DNA of 64,000 nucleotides from Tolypeutes matacus (taxonomy: Eukaryota > Chordata > Mammalia > Cingulata > Chlamyphoridae), in contig JAKSZT010054568.1 of the NCBI GenBank assembly GCA_026826555.1, forward strand, positions 9,143,318-9,207,317, written 5' to 3'. Position 1 is the stretch's first letter; every line of letters starts with the position of its first letter. The position numbers were made by a program, and so were the translations under genes. The notes below the pieces were generated by a model. That model was not told the origin of the DNA. It saw only the letters and a list, made by a program, of their open reading frames with translations, and did no database searches. Positions 1 through 10,429 of the stretch are shown here, piece by piece.

Positions 1-206
1 GGACTCAGTCTCGTGAAGAAGGGAGACAAGGCAACCACTGCGCCCAGACTGATGCGGTGACAGCTAACAATGATGTTTTCAGGGGTACCCTTGAGTTAGC
101 AAAACCAGGTTGCACCAGGCAAAATTAATTGGTCAATCAAACTAGATATATAAAAAGACACATTTTATAAGTGTTCAATCCCATTTCCTCAGGAGAAAAG
201 AACTCT
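1..206. other. Unique sequence, nothing recognised
   Basis: No repeat family, gene or simple repeat is recognised. It ends at the first copy of the target-site duplication of the small L1 insertion that follows. Confidence 0.4.
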
Positions 207-364
207 GCAATTACTATTTATTTATTTTTTTATTGTTTAAAGATGCTTAGATTACACAAATGTTACACACAAAATATAGGGATTCCCATGTGCCCCGCTC
301 CCTACACCTCCCACTTGAACAACGACCTTCATTAGTGTGGCACATTCGTTGCAATTACTATTTA
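207..364 (-). mobile_element. 5'-truncated L1 3' end with 14-bp target duplication
   Basis: A 130-bp insert (221-350) is flanked by perfect copies of GCAATTACTATTTA at 207-220 and 351-364. The left end is T-rich, which is the poly-A tail of a minus-strand insertion. Read on the minus strand, the body (GTGGGAGGTGTAGGGAGC, then a run ending in CTATATTTTGTG) closely matches the plus-strand sequence at 46425-46527, so two independent copies of the same L1 3' UTR support each other. This is typical target-primed retrotransposition with severe 5' truncation, and no coding sequence is retained. Family assignment to a xenarthran L1 is from memory. Confidence 0.85.
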
Positions 365-569
365 AAATGTCCATCCAAGTACTTTAATTGACGAGTTCCC
401 TCAGTATTCCAGAAGTCTCGGATATCAGAAATTACTAATTTGCAGTGGATATTGCTATTTTCTAGGGGAGTTTCTGGCATATTTATTGAGGGCCCACGAT
501 GTCCCTGACACAGTGCAGCATATTCAGTTGCCAACCCTGGGGAGCTTCGCCTTCTCTTTGGCGAGAGAG
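365..569. other. Unique sequence, nothing recognised
   Basis: Short non-repetitive interval between the L1 insertion and an L2 relic. Small open frames here have no recognisable protein family. Confidence 0.35.
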
Positions 570-905
570 CCAAGTGAACTCCTTCCTCTTTGCTCTAACA
601 TCCATTTGTAACGTTCAACAAATGCCTGTTGAGAGTCCAGGGTGCACCAGGTACTGTCACAGACAGTGGTGGATGAGACAAACTTGGCTCCATGCCTTAT
701 GGAACTATGTTCTAGCACAGAAGCTGCAGTTGAGAAGTAAACAAGTAGATCAATAAGAGAATTCCAGGAGCCATAAGTGGTATGAAAAAGAGAGAGCAGA
801 GGAAGAGGCCGTGGGGTGACCGGGGGGACTGTGGGGGCATCTATTTCAGATGAGGTCTTCAGGGAAGGCCTCTCTTTGGCCAAGACATTGGAGATATATT
901 TTAAG
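570..905 (-). mobile_element. L2 LINE relic
   Basis: Read on the plus strand it has the order of the reverse-complemented L2 3' end: a target-like 'AATGCCTGTTGAGAG' start, a 'CCAGGTACTGT' segment, 'AAGTAAACAAGTAGATC', and then 'GTCTTCAGGGAAGGCCTCTC'. That order recurs at 7955-8240 and 12000-12255. The copy is old and degenerate. The small open frames across it are chance frames. Confidence 0.6.
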
Positions 906-1485
906 TCTCTCGATCACTAAAGCACATCACATGCTTAGCCTGGTGCCCAGAACACGTTACATACGTACTAGATTCCGAATACCCCACGGTCACCCTCACA
1001 TAGACTGCCCAATGCAGGAGCTCCCCTACTCACTCCAGTTCCTGCTGGACTGTGAGTGGCGTGCGAGCACACCCGTGTCCAATCAACCAGCAAATGGTGC
1101 GGAAATAAATCCTGCAGCCAGACCCAGGAGTACCAACTCTAGGGCCCCAGGTGGCCTGGGAGTCACAAGGAAGGAAAGATCAGGAATAGATGCTCCAAAC
1201 CTTTTTATCCAAGATGTTAACATTCAAAGCGTGTTACAGGAAGGGATCCCACATTTAGAGCAATTAGATTGTCCCACGGATCTGGTTGCTATTTTATTTA
1301 TTTGCTGGTCTCGGGAATGTGAAGTATTAATTGTGCAGGCGAGTCTATTAGTTTAGAAAATTCTGGGGCTGACTCATGCACTTGTGTAAGTACTTAACTC
1401 CTAAGAAATCAGTCTGGAATGCAGTTTGGGGGAATTTGGTATTTAATAACTTAGATATTTTGGTAAATAAATTTAAATAGCAAAA
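906..1485. other. Unique sequence, no feature recognised
   Basis: About 580 bp without a recognisable repeat. A plus-strand frame (850-1356) spans it but shows no known domain, signal or codon signature and begins inside the L2 relic, so I do not call it a gene. Confidence 0.4.
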
Positions 1486-1520
1486 AATAAAAAAAAAAAA
1501 AAAAGAAAAAAAAAATTTAA
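1486..1520. repeat. Poly-A rich tract
   Basis: Two A runs interrupted by single G residues. The flanking text AATTTAAATAGCAAA occurs on both sides of the tract (around 1468 and 1514), suggesting a small tail-like insertion or slippage duplication. Confidence 0.7.
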
Positions 1521-1624
1521 ATAGCAAAGGATGGCCTGTACTGGAAAAACGAGAGAGAAGTGGTGTTTGCCTCTGGGAAGAGAGTCAGACACAGGCCTCA
1601 AGTCAGGCACAGGCCAGTGTCAAT

Positions 1625-1800
1625 CAACCATGTACTATATGGTAGTCCATATTAGCCGCTTGATAAACATAATTCCATTAAATCTTTCTAGAACCCTGAA
1701 GAAGTAGGTGACATTATCCAAGTGGCAGAGCAACATGCTCAATGTCACACAGCTGGTAAGTGACAGAGCTGTTTGACTAGAAAGTATGCTTTTTCCATTA
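1625..1800 (-). mobile_element. MIR SINE relic
   Basis: Contains the reverse-complement MIR core order: a segment like GAAGTAGGTGACATTATCC, then GTCACACAGCTGGTAAGTG and a GACAGAGCTG segment. It is old and diverged. Confidence 0.7.
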
Positions 1801-1859
1801 TACCAGCTGCAAAAGAGATTTAGGGGAATTATGTAGTGCTGGTTATTTGACCATACTCT

Positions 1860-2215
1860 AATTCTTTGAAAATTAGCAAACCAGTTAGCTTTTACTGCAT
1901 GAAAAGCCACCTGAAATTAAGTCGCTTGAAACACGACCCTTTCACTCAGCTCAGGGTTCTGTGGGTCAGCTGGCTGGTTCTTGGGCTTGGGACCAGCCCA
2001 TCTCCGCCAGATGAGTCCATGTGCCTGGGTCTGCTCGCGTTTGGGGTATCCCAGTTCTCCGTTTGGCCACTCGCCCCCCGAGTTCCAAGTGCAGCAAGAG
2101 AAGGGAAGTGTCACTGAGTAAACATTGCAAGCCTCTGCTTGCCTCACACCCACTACCATCCCGACAAGCAGAGCCAGCCTCATGGCCAAAACCAGCGCCG
2201 GGGTGGTAAGTAAGA
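1860..2215 (-). mobile_element. Possible ancient MaLR-type LTR relic
   Basis: The order of GGGTTCTGTGGGTCAGCTGG, a cluster of CCAGTTCTCC-like segments and a GCAGAGCCAGCCTCATGGCC segment vaguely recalls reversed MaLR-type LTRs. The match is weak and no termini are visible. It could equally be unique sequence. Confidence 0.25.
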
Positions 2216-2314
2216 ATTGCCCCAGAGCGTGGGGGTGGTTACTGCTGCTGTTGATTTTTTCATATAATCTAACGCCCTGTAATCTAGGGACCCACGAGGT
2301 TACTTTCCATTGGG

Positions 2315-2410
2315 CACAGTAGGAAAAGCTTCATAAAGGAGGTGACGAGTCATTGGACCTTGAAGGACAGATAAGAATCTCAATGCTCAGATGGCCGGGG
2401 GAAGGCGGGA
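2315..2410 (-). mobile_element. L2 LINE fragment
   Basis: GGAAAAGCTTCATAAAGGAG followed by a CCTTGAAGGACAGATAAGA segment matches the reverse-complemented L2 region normally reading 'gaaggcttcctgaaggagg'. Short and degenerate. Confidence 0.5.
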
Positions 2411-4275
2411 CATTAGGCCATCACCACCCATCTCCTTGGCTGAAAGTGAGGAGCTGGTCCTCAGATTCAAAGTCCAACAAGCAACCCTTATTTCCCCCTG
2501 ACTCAATGGGTGTCCAGACTTTTATTGACCTATTTTACCTTCTATACGCCTCAGGAGCCCTCTTTATGGAAATTTATAGCCTCCCCCACCCCCACCCCTT
2601 CCAGCTCCATTCGCTAGTAATCTCTTTGAATCAGGGGTGTTTCCCAAGGGGAAAATTAGGCAAGCCCCTATCTCTGGGTCTACAACCATAACCCAGATCC
2701 AGGAGACCATCCCAGGAGACGGATGTACCAGAGGAGGGAGTCTTCCATCAAGGAAGTGGTGAGAATTGAACCGGAGGGCGCTGCTTAGGAAGCGCCGGAG
2801 GGGGGTGTGCAGAAGCCAGGCTTGGCATAGGGTGATGTGGTGGTGTGGACCAGGTCAGGAGCGAGGCAGGGAGCCTGGTTCGGGATTTGCACAGCATCCA
2901 GGAGAAGATGTCCAGTATGATGTTGGACTTTAAGACCCGGGATGTGGGGAAGGTTGGAGGCTGGGCGGTGAAGCCAGGTGTGTGTGTGCAGAGTCACCGG
3001 GAAAGACAATTTCCCAAGAAGAGGACGGAGGTAGCAGCAGAGAGAAAAAGGGGCGCAGGAGAACTGCTTAGAGCAGCTGGGGCAGCGCAGGCACACGTCT
3101 GCCTAGAAACAGGCGGACTCGCACTTCAAAGCCTTCAGGGCAGAGACAGCAGCGTGGGTGGAGGACCTGCAGGGGACGGGGGCTGCATTGCACCAGCCTT
3201 TTCCTATGTCACGGCTCCCAGGACAGGTGCCCTTTGGAATGTGAGCGGCAGCAGGGGCGTGGTGACGTGCAGACTCTGACACCCAAACCGTGCGACTGGG
3301 TTCCTGGCTGCACCCAACCGCGGGCCCGCATCGAAGCGCTGCAGTTTCCTGGCTGTGGAGTGAGGATCCCAGGTGACTCCCGACACCCACAGAGGTGTCA
3401 GGTATCCACATCGGCCGACACAGGCGTATGGAAAGAAAAGGATTTAAACCTCGCTGTGCCCAATGAGCGGTTTTGGTAAAACTGAACAAGACTCTGGGAA
3501 TCTGAACATCAGGCAGCTGATGCTCCGGGTTTGACGGACCAAGGACTCCGGGAATCATGGCAGGTGCAGTGTGAAGTAGAAGAAAAGCCAGGGCCATGTG
3601 GGGAGGGGCCCCCAGGGGCAAGCATGGCGACGCAGCAGGGGACTGCAGCCTTGAGGACGGGCATCCCTCTGGCGGTAAGCAGGTGCCAGTAAGACGGGGT
3701 TGGCAGTATGGACTCTGCAGTAGAATTGGTAAGACAGGACGAGGGAGCCCCTGGGCACAAGAGGCCCCATGCCTTAGAGGCGGAATCAAAGCAAGGAGCC
3801 GAAAAGAGAATTTTCAAGGTAATCCCACATTCATTGAGTTTCTTTGCTTCCAGCTGCTCTGCAGAGGTAGGCTACCTACGACTTTTCCATCCAAGGAAAC
3901 TCTGGGAACATTCTCCAAAGTTCCATGATGTTTATGTTGGAGGGAGTGTACGGAAACGTGATGCCCACTGAAGGCTACAACTGACAAGCCCCGTTAGTAA
4001 ATCCTTCTGAGCTCGGCTCCGTGGAGGACTGTTTCACACACCCTCTAACACACAAATATAAAGCATACACATACACACACACGCAGCCCTATTATGTTCT
4101 TTCTTTCTTGGGGCAGCTGGTCCCACATGGCCTGGAGGGTCAAGTTCCCAGGCCTGGTGTGGCCTCCAGGACTCCCCACGAGTTGCCTCCTTTCACCCCC
4201 ACCTCCCAGTTCCCTCAACTCCATCCTGCAGCTGAATCGACTGCTCTCACCGCATGAGCATGCTGCAAATATCGA
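2411..4275. other. GC-rich sequence without recognised gene or repeat
   Basis: About 1.9 kb of moderately GC-rich DNA. Overlapping frames of 100-228 codons occur on both strands around 2785-3930, with no recognisable domains and in conflicting frames. This is what reduced stop-codon density in GC-rich DNA gives. A short CA-rich stretch lies near 4067-4083. Confidence 0.4.
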
Positions 4276-4279
4276 CAAT

Positions 4280-4395
4280 TTGTTAGCATTAATAATTCAT
4301 TCATTTAGTAAATCTTGGCCAAGTCGATTAACCTCTCAGCCTCGGTTTCCTTTTCAGTAAAACCCGTGTACCAGCTGCCTTATGAGGACTAGTGC
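4280..4395 (+). mobile_element. MIR SINE fragment
   Basis: The phrase GGCCAAGTCGATTAACCTCT followed by CAGCCTCGGTTTCCTTTTC is the plus-strand MIR core ('gggcaagttacttaacctct ... cctcagtttcc'). Confidence 0.7.
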
Positions 4396-5214
4396 TTTTT
4401 TACATATATGTAAATCTCTTACTTGACGGCCAGGCATGGCATAAGCACGGAATAGCAGCGGTTATTTTTCTATCATTATTATATCTGCTGTTAACAAAAC
4501 TGTTGAAGTTTACAAGAGTTTTTGTTCATTACGAAGATGAGAAAAGAAGAAAATTAAAGCACCCCCAATCCCACCTCTCTGAAATGTTCTGTTTATTTCT
4601 TCAATTATTATATACGAAGAGGTCTGTACACACACCTGAGAGTTCTCACTGATACATAGTTCTGTTTCCTGATTTTCCACACAGCATTGCATCACAAATA
4701 TTTTCCTGCATCATGAAAAATTTCTTGAAAATGAGATTTTAAAAGCTGTATACTCATCCACTTTATAGCTTTATTTATTTTCTTGATCAATCCCCAGTTG
4801 TCGACTACATAGGCTCCTTTGAAAATTTCTTGTTATAAATAAAGCTGTGACGTGCATATCGTTAGAAAAATCTTCAACTTTGACTCTTCCCTTAGGAAGA
4901 ATCACAGAAAGTGAATCCGTGGCTTACGCATATTGGAAAGCTCCTTTTAGAGAAGAGGTCCTGCTTTCACCCCCACCCCTTGTCACCCTGCAGCTCTGGA
5001 CGAACTTGTGCCAAGAGCCTAGCACTTTTCTAGGGAGCGGGACCTGGCCTTTCCGAACGCCCGGCCAGAGGCACCACTAAAGATTCTTCAAGGACGGCTG
5101 CCCAGTGCTCTGCCAGCAAGACGCTGTCCTCTCCGCGGCCCTGCCCGTGGCCTGACGCCAGAGCGTGTGGTGTGACCCGGCTCCTGCGTGGCCACGGCGT
5201 GCTGAAGGCTGCAG
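4396..5214. other. AT-rich stretch resembling an ancient dispersed repeat, then unique sequence
   Basis: 4530-4870 is AT-rich. The order ATCACAAATATTTTCCTGCA, AAATGAGATTTTAAAAGCTG, a CAATCCCCAGTTGTCGACTA segment, and GTTATAAATAAAGCTGTGA resembles a widely dispersed old mammalian repeat whose class I cannot name with confidence. 4920-5214 is unique and GC-rich. Confidence 0.35.
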
Positions 5215-5390
5215 GCTCCCTCAAGCCCTCGGCTCAAGTTCCAGCACCGCCGCTCCTGGCGCTGTGGGCTCTGAGCAGGGGACTTAACCTCTGCACTCAG
5301 TGTCTTCTTCTGGAAAGGGGTGGACAGTGGCACCTGCCTCTAGGGCTTTATGAGTTAACAGCTGCAAAGACCCACTCTGAGTGTGGGACA
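5215..5390 (+). mobile_element. MIR SINE fragment
   Basis: The segments GAGCAGGGGACTTAACCTCT, GTGTCTTCTTCTGGAAAGGG and GGCTTTATGAGTTAACAGCT follow the order of the plus-strand MIR 3' half. Confidence 0.55.
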
Positions 5391-6334
5391 GCCACGTTTT
5401 CCCGCCTTTAGCTCCTTCATCACTGTCGAAACCCCTGGGAATTGCAGCACGGGCCTCCTTTCTGATGGCACCCACCTGTCTCCATTACTGCAGCAGGTAG
5501 AGAAATGGCACAAGCAAAACTACATGGCCCCTGACGAAGGCGAGCTGGCCAGCCTTCGTGTCCGCGGGAAGGTCTGTGCCCTCTTCCTTCCACAAAGCCA
5601 GGCTCGGGTTCTAAAATTAACCCCCATCTCCAGTACCCTAAGCTGCCACGTGCCTGCAGGAAGAAACGGTTTTTCATCAGATCTCATTGCCATGGTTACA
5701 CCTCCAAGAGCAGAAAATCTGGCTGCTGGGCTTGCGGTGCTGGCCGTGGCCGGAAAGTGGCTGACTGCTGCCCTCCAGAGGACGGCGCTGGGATAGCAGG
5801 GGTGGCCGAGACTCGGGGCTGCCACCTGGTCCAGGATGCGGGGATGCAGGACAGAGACTGAGCTCCGAGTCGGAGAGCCCCGGAGGACGCAGACCCGCAA
5901 GGAGCCCACGCTCCGCCACGCGGAAGGCAGGCGACCCTGCAAGGTCATGTGCGGCAGGCTCGGGTGACCTTGCAGGCAGCTCATGTCCTAGCTGCCCACA
6001 GGCCTGCCCTGCAGTCTGCGAGGAGAGGAGGGATTAAGTATCACCTTAACCCTGATAAAGGGGCTCAGAGCCCTGAAAAGGGGGGCTTTCCTACAGCTCA
6101 CCCCCAGCTTAGACCTGCCTCCCCTTCACTGCCACCGCTGGATGCCCTCAGGCCCCTGGCTGCTCAGCAGAGCCCCTGCAGCTGCTGCCAGAACATTCCC
6201 TGCGGGCAGGACTCCAGGAGGGAGGACGGGAGGGGGCGGCTGCAGCATGCCCAGCTCTGCCCCCCACGCGCCAGGGGAGCAGCTGCTCTGCCACCGGCTC
6301 AGAGAAGGCCGCGGGGTTGCTGTGGCCCGGGGAG
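5391..6334. other. GC-rich unique sequence
   Basis: No exon, repeat or RNA recognised. Several 130-170 codon frames overlap on both strands (for example 5520-5984 minus and 5949-6353 plus) without any recognisable family, so I treat them as chance frames. Confidence 0.4.
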
Positions 6335-6432
6335 CGGCAAACTTCTTCTGTAAAGGCCAGAGAGTAACTGTGCAGGTTTTGGGGGCCACAGAAGAGGGCA
6401 CACATTCCAGCTTTTTATCCCACAACACTTTA
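6335..6432. mobile_element. Possible hAT-type DNA transposon fragment
   Basis: GGCAAACTTCTTCTGTAAAG followed by GCCAGAGAGTAACTGTGCAG and a GGGGGCCACAG segment resembles the start of a common non-autonomous mammalian hAT element ('ggcaaactttttctgtaaag ggccagatagtaaat'). Only one end is recognisable and no target duplication is visible. Confidence 0.5.
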
Positions 6433-6962
6433 AACAGGTGAAAGTCCCAGCATGGCCCAAGGCTGTTAGAGGCTCGGCTCCCCCGGCCTGCGCAGGCGGG
6501 ACCTGCATCTTCAACCAGATCCCACCCCAGGGCGACAAGCACTGCTGTGGGGAGCCCGAGGCGCGCTTCCAATCGCAGAAGATTCTGGAAACAAGCAGTG
6601 CTCAAGGAAGCTTCCCTCTGGCAAGTTGCCCACACTGTCCCGTCAACATCTGCCTTATAAAGGAGTTCCCCCCCTCCCCGCCCCCACTAGACCGTGCACT
6701 CCTCTAGGGCAGGGAACCTAACCCGCGGGCCTCTGAGCTGGGGCGACTGGCACTTCCAGGCACAGGGGCAAGAGCGCACAGGGGCTTTCTGGCCTGCTGG
6801 CTGCTCTCTGGGCCAAAGGCCTTCCCCGCGCTCCCTCGAGGTGGCTGCTGAGACCTTAACCCCCCCATGCGCAGCGGGGCTCTGGAGACCCTGCTCCAGA
6901 CCTGGCAGGCAGGGCCTCTCCGCGCCCGGCCCCGCGGGGGCGCGGTCAGCGCAGCCTGCTGA
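6433..6962. other. GC-rich unique sequence flanking the minisatellite
   Basis: No feature recognised. The sequence becomes CpG-rich approaching the tandem array. Open frames running through this interval owe their length to the array. Confidence 0.4.
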
Positions 6963-7495
6963 GGGGTCCTCCTCGCGGTGCCAGGGGGGTCCTCCCCGCG
7001 GTGCCAAGGGGTCCTCCTCGCGGTGCCAGGGGGGCCTTCCCCGCGGTGCCCGGGGGGTCCTCCCCGCGGTGCCAGGGGGTCCTCCCCGCGGTGCCCGGGG
7101 GATCCTCCCCGCGGTGCCGGGGGGTCCTCCTCGCGGTGCTCGGGGGTCCTCCCCGCGGTGCCGGGGGGTCCTCCTCGCGATGCTCTGTGGTCCTCCTCGC
7201 GGTGCCGGGGGGTCCTCCTCGCGGTGCTCGGGGGTCGTCCCCGCGGTGCCAAGGGGTCCTCCCCGCGGTGCTGGGGGGTCCTCCTCGCGGTGCTCGGGGG
7301 GCCTTCCCCGCGGTGCCCGGGGGATCCTCCCCGCGGTGCCAGGGGGTCCTCCCCGCGGTGCCGGGGGGTCCTCCTCGCGATGCTCTGTGGTCCTCCTCGC
7401 GGTGCCGGGGGGTCCTCCTCGCGGTGCTGGGGGGTCCTCCCCGCGGTGCTCGGGGGTCGTCCCCGCGGTGCCAGGGGGGTCCTCCCCGCGGTGCC
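6963..7495. repeat. GC-rich minisatellite, about 24 copies of a 22-bp unit
   Basis: Tandem units of 22-23 bp read roughly GGTGCCGGGGGGTCCTCC followed by YCGC. By eye there are about 24 units. About 14 unit junctions carry CCGCGG. A variant unit containing GATGCTCTGTGG occurs twice, at 7179 and 7379, exactly 200 bp apart, with similar neighbouring units, so there is an imperfect higher-order repeat of about nine units. Units are CpG-rich and carry a 5-6 G run. Because 22 is not a multiple of three and units lack stops, the array opens long frames on both strands, up to 401 codons on the minus strand, with repetitive Pro/Arg/Gly-rich products. I regard these as artefacts, not genes. Confidence 0.95.
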
Positions 7496-7954
7496 GAGCG
7501 CACGGGGCAGGGGCGCCCTCAGAGGGGCTGGCCGCAGCCCCCGCCAGCCCTGGCAGCAGGCTCCTCTGCTGGGGGCCAGGCCTCGGCCATGCCCTTGGCC
7601 CCGGGCAGCTGCTGGCCTTCCCCACGGGATGGGGGCCATTTCTAGGTGCGACACCCGGGCACCGGCCCCGCCACGCCCTGTCCCAGGCCCCCCACAGCTG
7701 CTCGGTGGGGGAGGCAGCAGGTGAAAGCACCTGAGGCCCCGCGGGGCCGCCTTGAGGGACTTGCTGGGCATGGGCGCCATCTGCTGGCCGCAGTTGAACT
7801 TCACAATGAGCCCGTGCTTTGCCCAGCACCTTCGTGAGGGGGAAAGTGAGTATGGACCCCAATGTACGTGCATTTCTTCTCGTTATATACATTACAACCT
7901 CAGTACTCTAGCATGCGTTTTATGTAGAATGAAGTCCTTTGATCAAGCTTTCAA
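7496..7954. other. GC-rich sequence downstream of the minisatellite
   Basis: No repeat or exon recognised. The long minisatellite frames run into this region on both strands. From about 7870 the composition drops to AT-rich. Confidence 0.4.
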
Positions 7955-8240
7955 AAACAGGTATTGAGTCCCTGTTCGCGGCAGGCATCCTTCTGGGTAC
8001 CTGGGATAATTCCAGGAATGAAAGAGACAAAAACATCTGCCCTCATGCCATTAGGAACAGGCAAAAAACTTGAAAAATGACAACTTGTTTAGTACAGAGA
8101 AGTTAGTAAGTGCAGTGGGGCAGCAATGGCTGGAGAGTGTAAGGGTCTGGGGAGTGGGGGGGGTGGGGGTGGGGCAAGAAGTGATGCTTAAACGACGACT
8201 TGATGGAGGTGAGGAAGCAGAACCCATGGATACCTGTGGA
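7955..8240 (-). mobile_element. L2 LINE relic
   Basis: GTATTGAGTCCCTGTTCGCG, GCATCCTTCTGGGTACCTGG, AAAACATCTGCCCTCATGCC and a later GGAGTGGGGG segment follow the reverse-complemented L2 3' end. A short G-rich stretch (8154-8172) lies inside. Confidence 0.6.
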
Positions 8241-8925
8241 TACCCAGGGCTCCTGCAGGCAGTCAGAGGGGGAGTCAGGGCAAGGGCCCCGGGGCAGCGG
8301 CGTGCCAGGCATCTTTGCAGAGCAGAGGAAGCCTGTAGGTTTCCTCACACCTACCCAGGTGTCCCAGCCAGAAACAGCCCCTCCTCTTTTGGAGCCCCAG
8401 AACCCTACCACGTCTCAGCTCTGCCATGACTCTGCCTGGGGCGCCCGAGCCTCACTCCCCTGCAGACTCCTCGAAGCAGGAGCTGTATTTGCTCCCGCAG
8501 GGCACGCCTGCGCCTAGCATGGGACCTAAGTCGTGGGGGTCTCAATACGCAGTCCTGTTTCCTGTGCGCTGCCCACTACTGAGAAATAAAGGATCTGAGT
8601 ACAATCAAAACAAGAGCGACTCCAGAGGGGCATGAGATTTTAGCCTCTGCCCAGAGCATCCTTGGATCCAAACTGGAGGTAAATTAGGAGAAACCCTGCT
8701 CCCTCCCCTCGCGACCCCCAGACTCTACCTTCCCCTGGAGCCCCTGAGCTGCTGTCCTGGGAATGAGAGTAACGAGGATGAGAAAGCCTCAGAAGAGTTA
8801 AACGGTGGCACTGAGTGACAACTGGAAGTAAAATCTAACTGCAAGTGACTTCTGTGTTCCTGCAATATCTTCTCCTTCCAGGATGCGAGCACTTAGGAGA
8901 CTGGGCTCCCGTTCCTTTCCATTTG
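8241..8925. other. Unique sequence, nothing recognised
   Basis: Non-repetitive and moderately GC-rich. A plus frame at 8200-8517 and others are short and without recognisable domains. Confidence 0.4.
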
Positions 8926-9048
8926 CTTTGGACCTGCTAGCATGCTGTGGGCTCCTTGAGGGCAGGGCTAGTCTTGTATCCCTAGGCTTGGCACAGAGCA
9001 TGTTTCATATATATATATTCTGAATGCAAACATGAATAAGTTCTCCCG
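8926..9048 (+). mobile_element. L2 LINE 3' end fragment
   Basis: GGGCTCCTTGAGGGCAGGGC, then a CTTGTATCCCTAGGCTTGGC segment and ACAGAGCATG, is the plus-strand L2 3' terminus ('ctccatgagggcagggactttg ... cctggcacatag'). A short AT dinucleotide run (9007-9018) follows. Confidence 0.75.
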
Positions 9049-9059
9049 TTTGGGGATGC

Positions 9060-9525
9060 TGTGGTAGGTTGATTGGGAAATGGCTGCAACTCTCCAAACC
9101 TGCCTTTGCGTTGTGCGTTGTGACTTTGCAGCTCCCTCTCTCAAGAGGTGGAGTCTGTTCCTTTATGTACACTCATCTTAGTCGTGCTCTGCTCAGTAGA
9201 AGGTAGAGAAAGAGATGTTGGACGCTTTCTGAACCCAGCACTCTAGAGGTCTTGCTGACTTCTACTCAGACTCCTGAGGACAGGAGACCACGCTGTGGAG
9301 CAGCTGTCCTAGACTGGCCAACAGCCCGCCACCCATGGACATGCCAGTGAGCCTCAGTTCAGACCAGAAGAGCCTCCGAACAAGCTCCCCAGGGCAGCAG
9401 AACCGGATCTCCCTGTTGTCCTGCAGACTCACGAGCCATCACAAATGAGCAGTGTTATTTTAAGGCAGCTACCTTTAGGGTGATTTGTTACACAGCACTA
9501 TTGTGGCAGCAGATAACTGAGATAG
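9060..9525 (+). mobile_element. MLT1-type MaLR LTR
   Basis: Begins TGTGGTAGGTTGATTGGGAA and ends with GGGTGATTTGTTACACAGCA followed by AGATAACTGAGA, the characteristic 3' end of MLT1-type MaLR LTRs. It is old and degenerate, with no clear 5-bp target duplication. No internal region follows, so it is a solo LTR. Confidence 0.75.
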
Positions 9526-9815
9526 AGGCTGAGAAACTCTATTGAATTTCCTTAGTATTTTGTCTCAGCTGTAACTTGAGAGCATATTTTAGAGAGACTG
9601 GAGGAGGAGACTTGAGACAAAAATTCCCAGGTTCCCAATATTGTGCTGCTTTTACATGTATTGGATCTGGCCTTCAGGAATCACCCTTCACACTCAAGGC
9701 CTCTGTCGTGGCTAAGACCCCAGATCACCCACCATACACCAGAGGTGGGTCATGGTGGCACAGACAATTAGTTTATATGTTTCCTGCAGCTAATACTCAC
9801 GCGTAATGTCCCACA
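9526..9815. other. Unique sequence, nothing recognised
   Basis: Non-repetitive interval between the MaLR LTR and an ERVL-type solo LTR. Confidence 0.35.
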
Positions 9816-9820
9816 GTATA

Positions 9821-10429
9821 TGTATTGGTCAGCCAAAGGGGAGCTGATGCAAAGCACCAGGCCTCTGTTGGCTTTTATAAAGGGTATTTAGGTGGGTAGA
9901 AACTTACAGTTACCAGGCCCTAAAGAGTCCAACTCGAGGTACCATAAAAGGCACTTTCTCACCCAAAGTCTGTTGCCACGTGTTGAAGCAAGATGGCGAG
10001 CGGTGTCTGCCAGGATTCAGCCTTCCTCTCCCTCTTAAGGCTCCGTGGTCCCAGGTCTTCTGACCTCAGCTGCAGACTGGATCTCTCTAGGCTCAGCTGC
10101 TCTGGTCTCTTCCAAGGTCAGCTGTAAACTATCAGGCGAACGGCTCCTCTCTCTTACCAGGGCCGCAGGATCCTCTTCTGTGTCTATGGAGCTCCCTTCC
10201 TCTTTTCTACTCCTTGATTGAGGGTCTGTTTCTATAGCCCACCAAGGGGGCGGGGACTCAACCCTGCACACCCTAATGACGTGGTCGAATCCGAGCCCTG
10301 TTGTTAACATAATCAAGTGAACGTAAAACCTTTGAATTTAATACAATCAAAGGGTATCACACCCAGTTTACAAACATAATCTCTTTTTTTTTTTTTTTTG
10401 GAATTCATAAATAATATCAAACTGCCACA
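9821..10429 (-). mobile_element. ERVL-type solo LTR
   Basis: A 609-bp LTR in minus orientation, related by direct comparison to both LTRs of the provirus at 43014-45899. Shared blocks include GTCAGCCAAAGGGG-like starts, AAAGTCTGTTGCCACGTGTT, AGCTGTAAACTATCAGGC, CCCACCAAGGGGGCGGGGAC and TGGAATTCATAAATAATA. On the plus strand it starts TGTATTGG and ends GCCACA. The 5-bp flanks are GTATA (9816-9820) and GTAGA (10430-10434), four of five matching, as expected for an aged ERVL target duplication. A T run (10384-10399) has expanded inside. No internal sequence is attached, so LTR-LTR recombination probably removed it. Confidence 0.85.

Noticed and set aside
3103..3789. 228-codon minus frame in GC-rich DNA
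   Set aside because: Several competing frames on both strands and no recognisable family.
6687..7892. Very long open frames on both strands (up to 401 codons minus, 346 plus) with Pro/Arg/Gly repeats
   Set aside because: They are produced by the stop-free 22-bp minisatellite. Several frames on both strands are open over the same bases, and the flanks carry no domain.
9821..10429. Possible CRISPR or host exon from repeated segments
   Set aside because: The repeated blocks are LTR sequence shared with 43014-45899; CRISPR arrays are not expected in a mammal.
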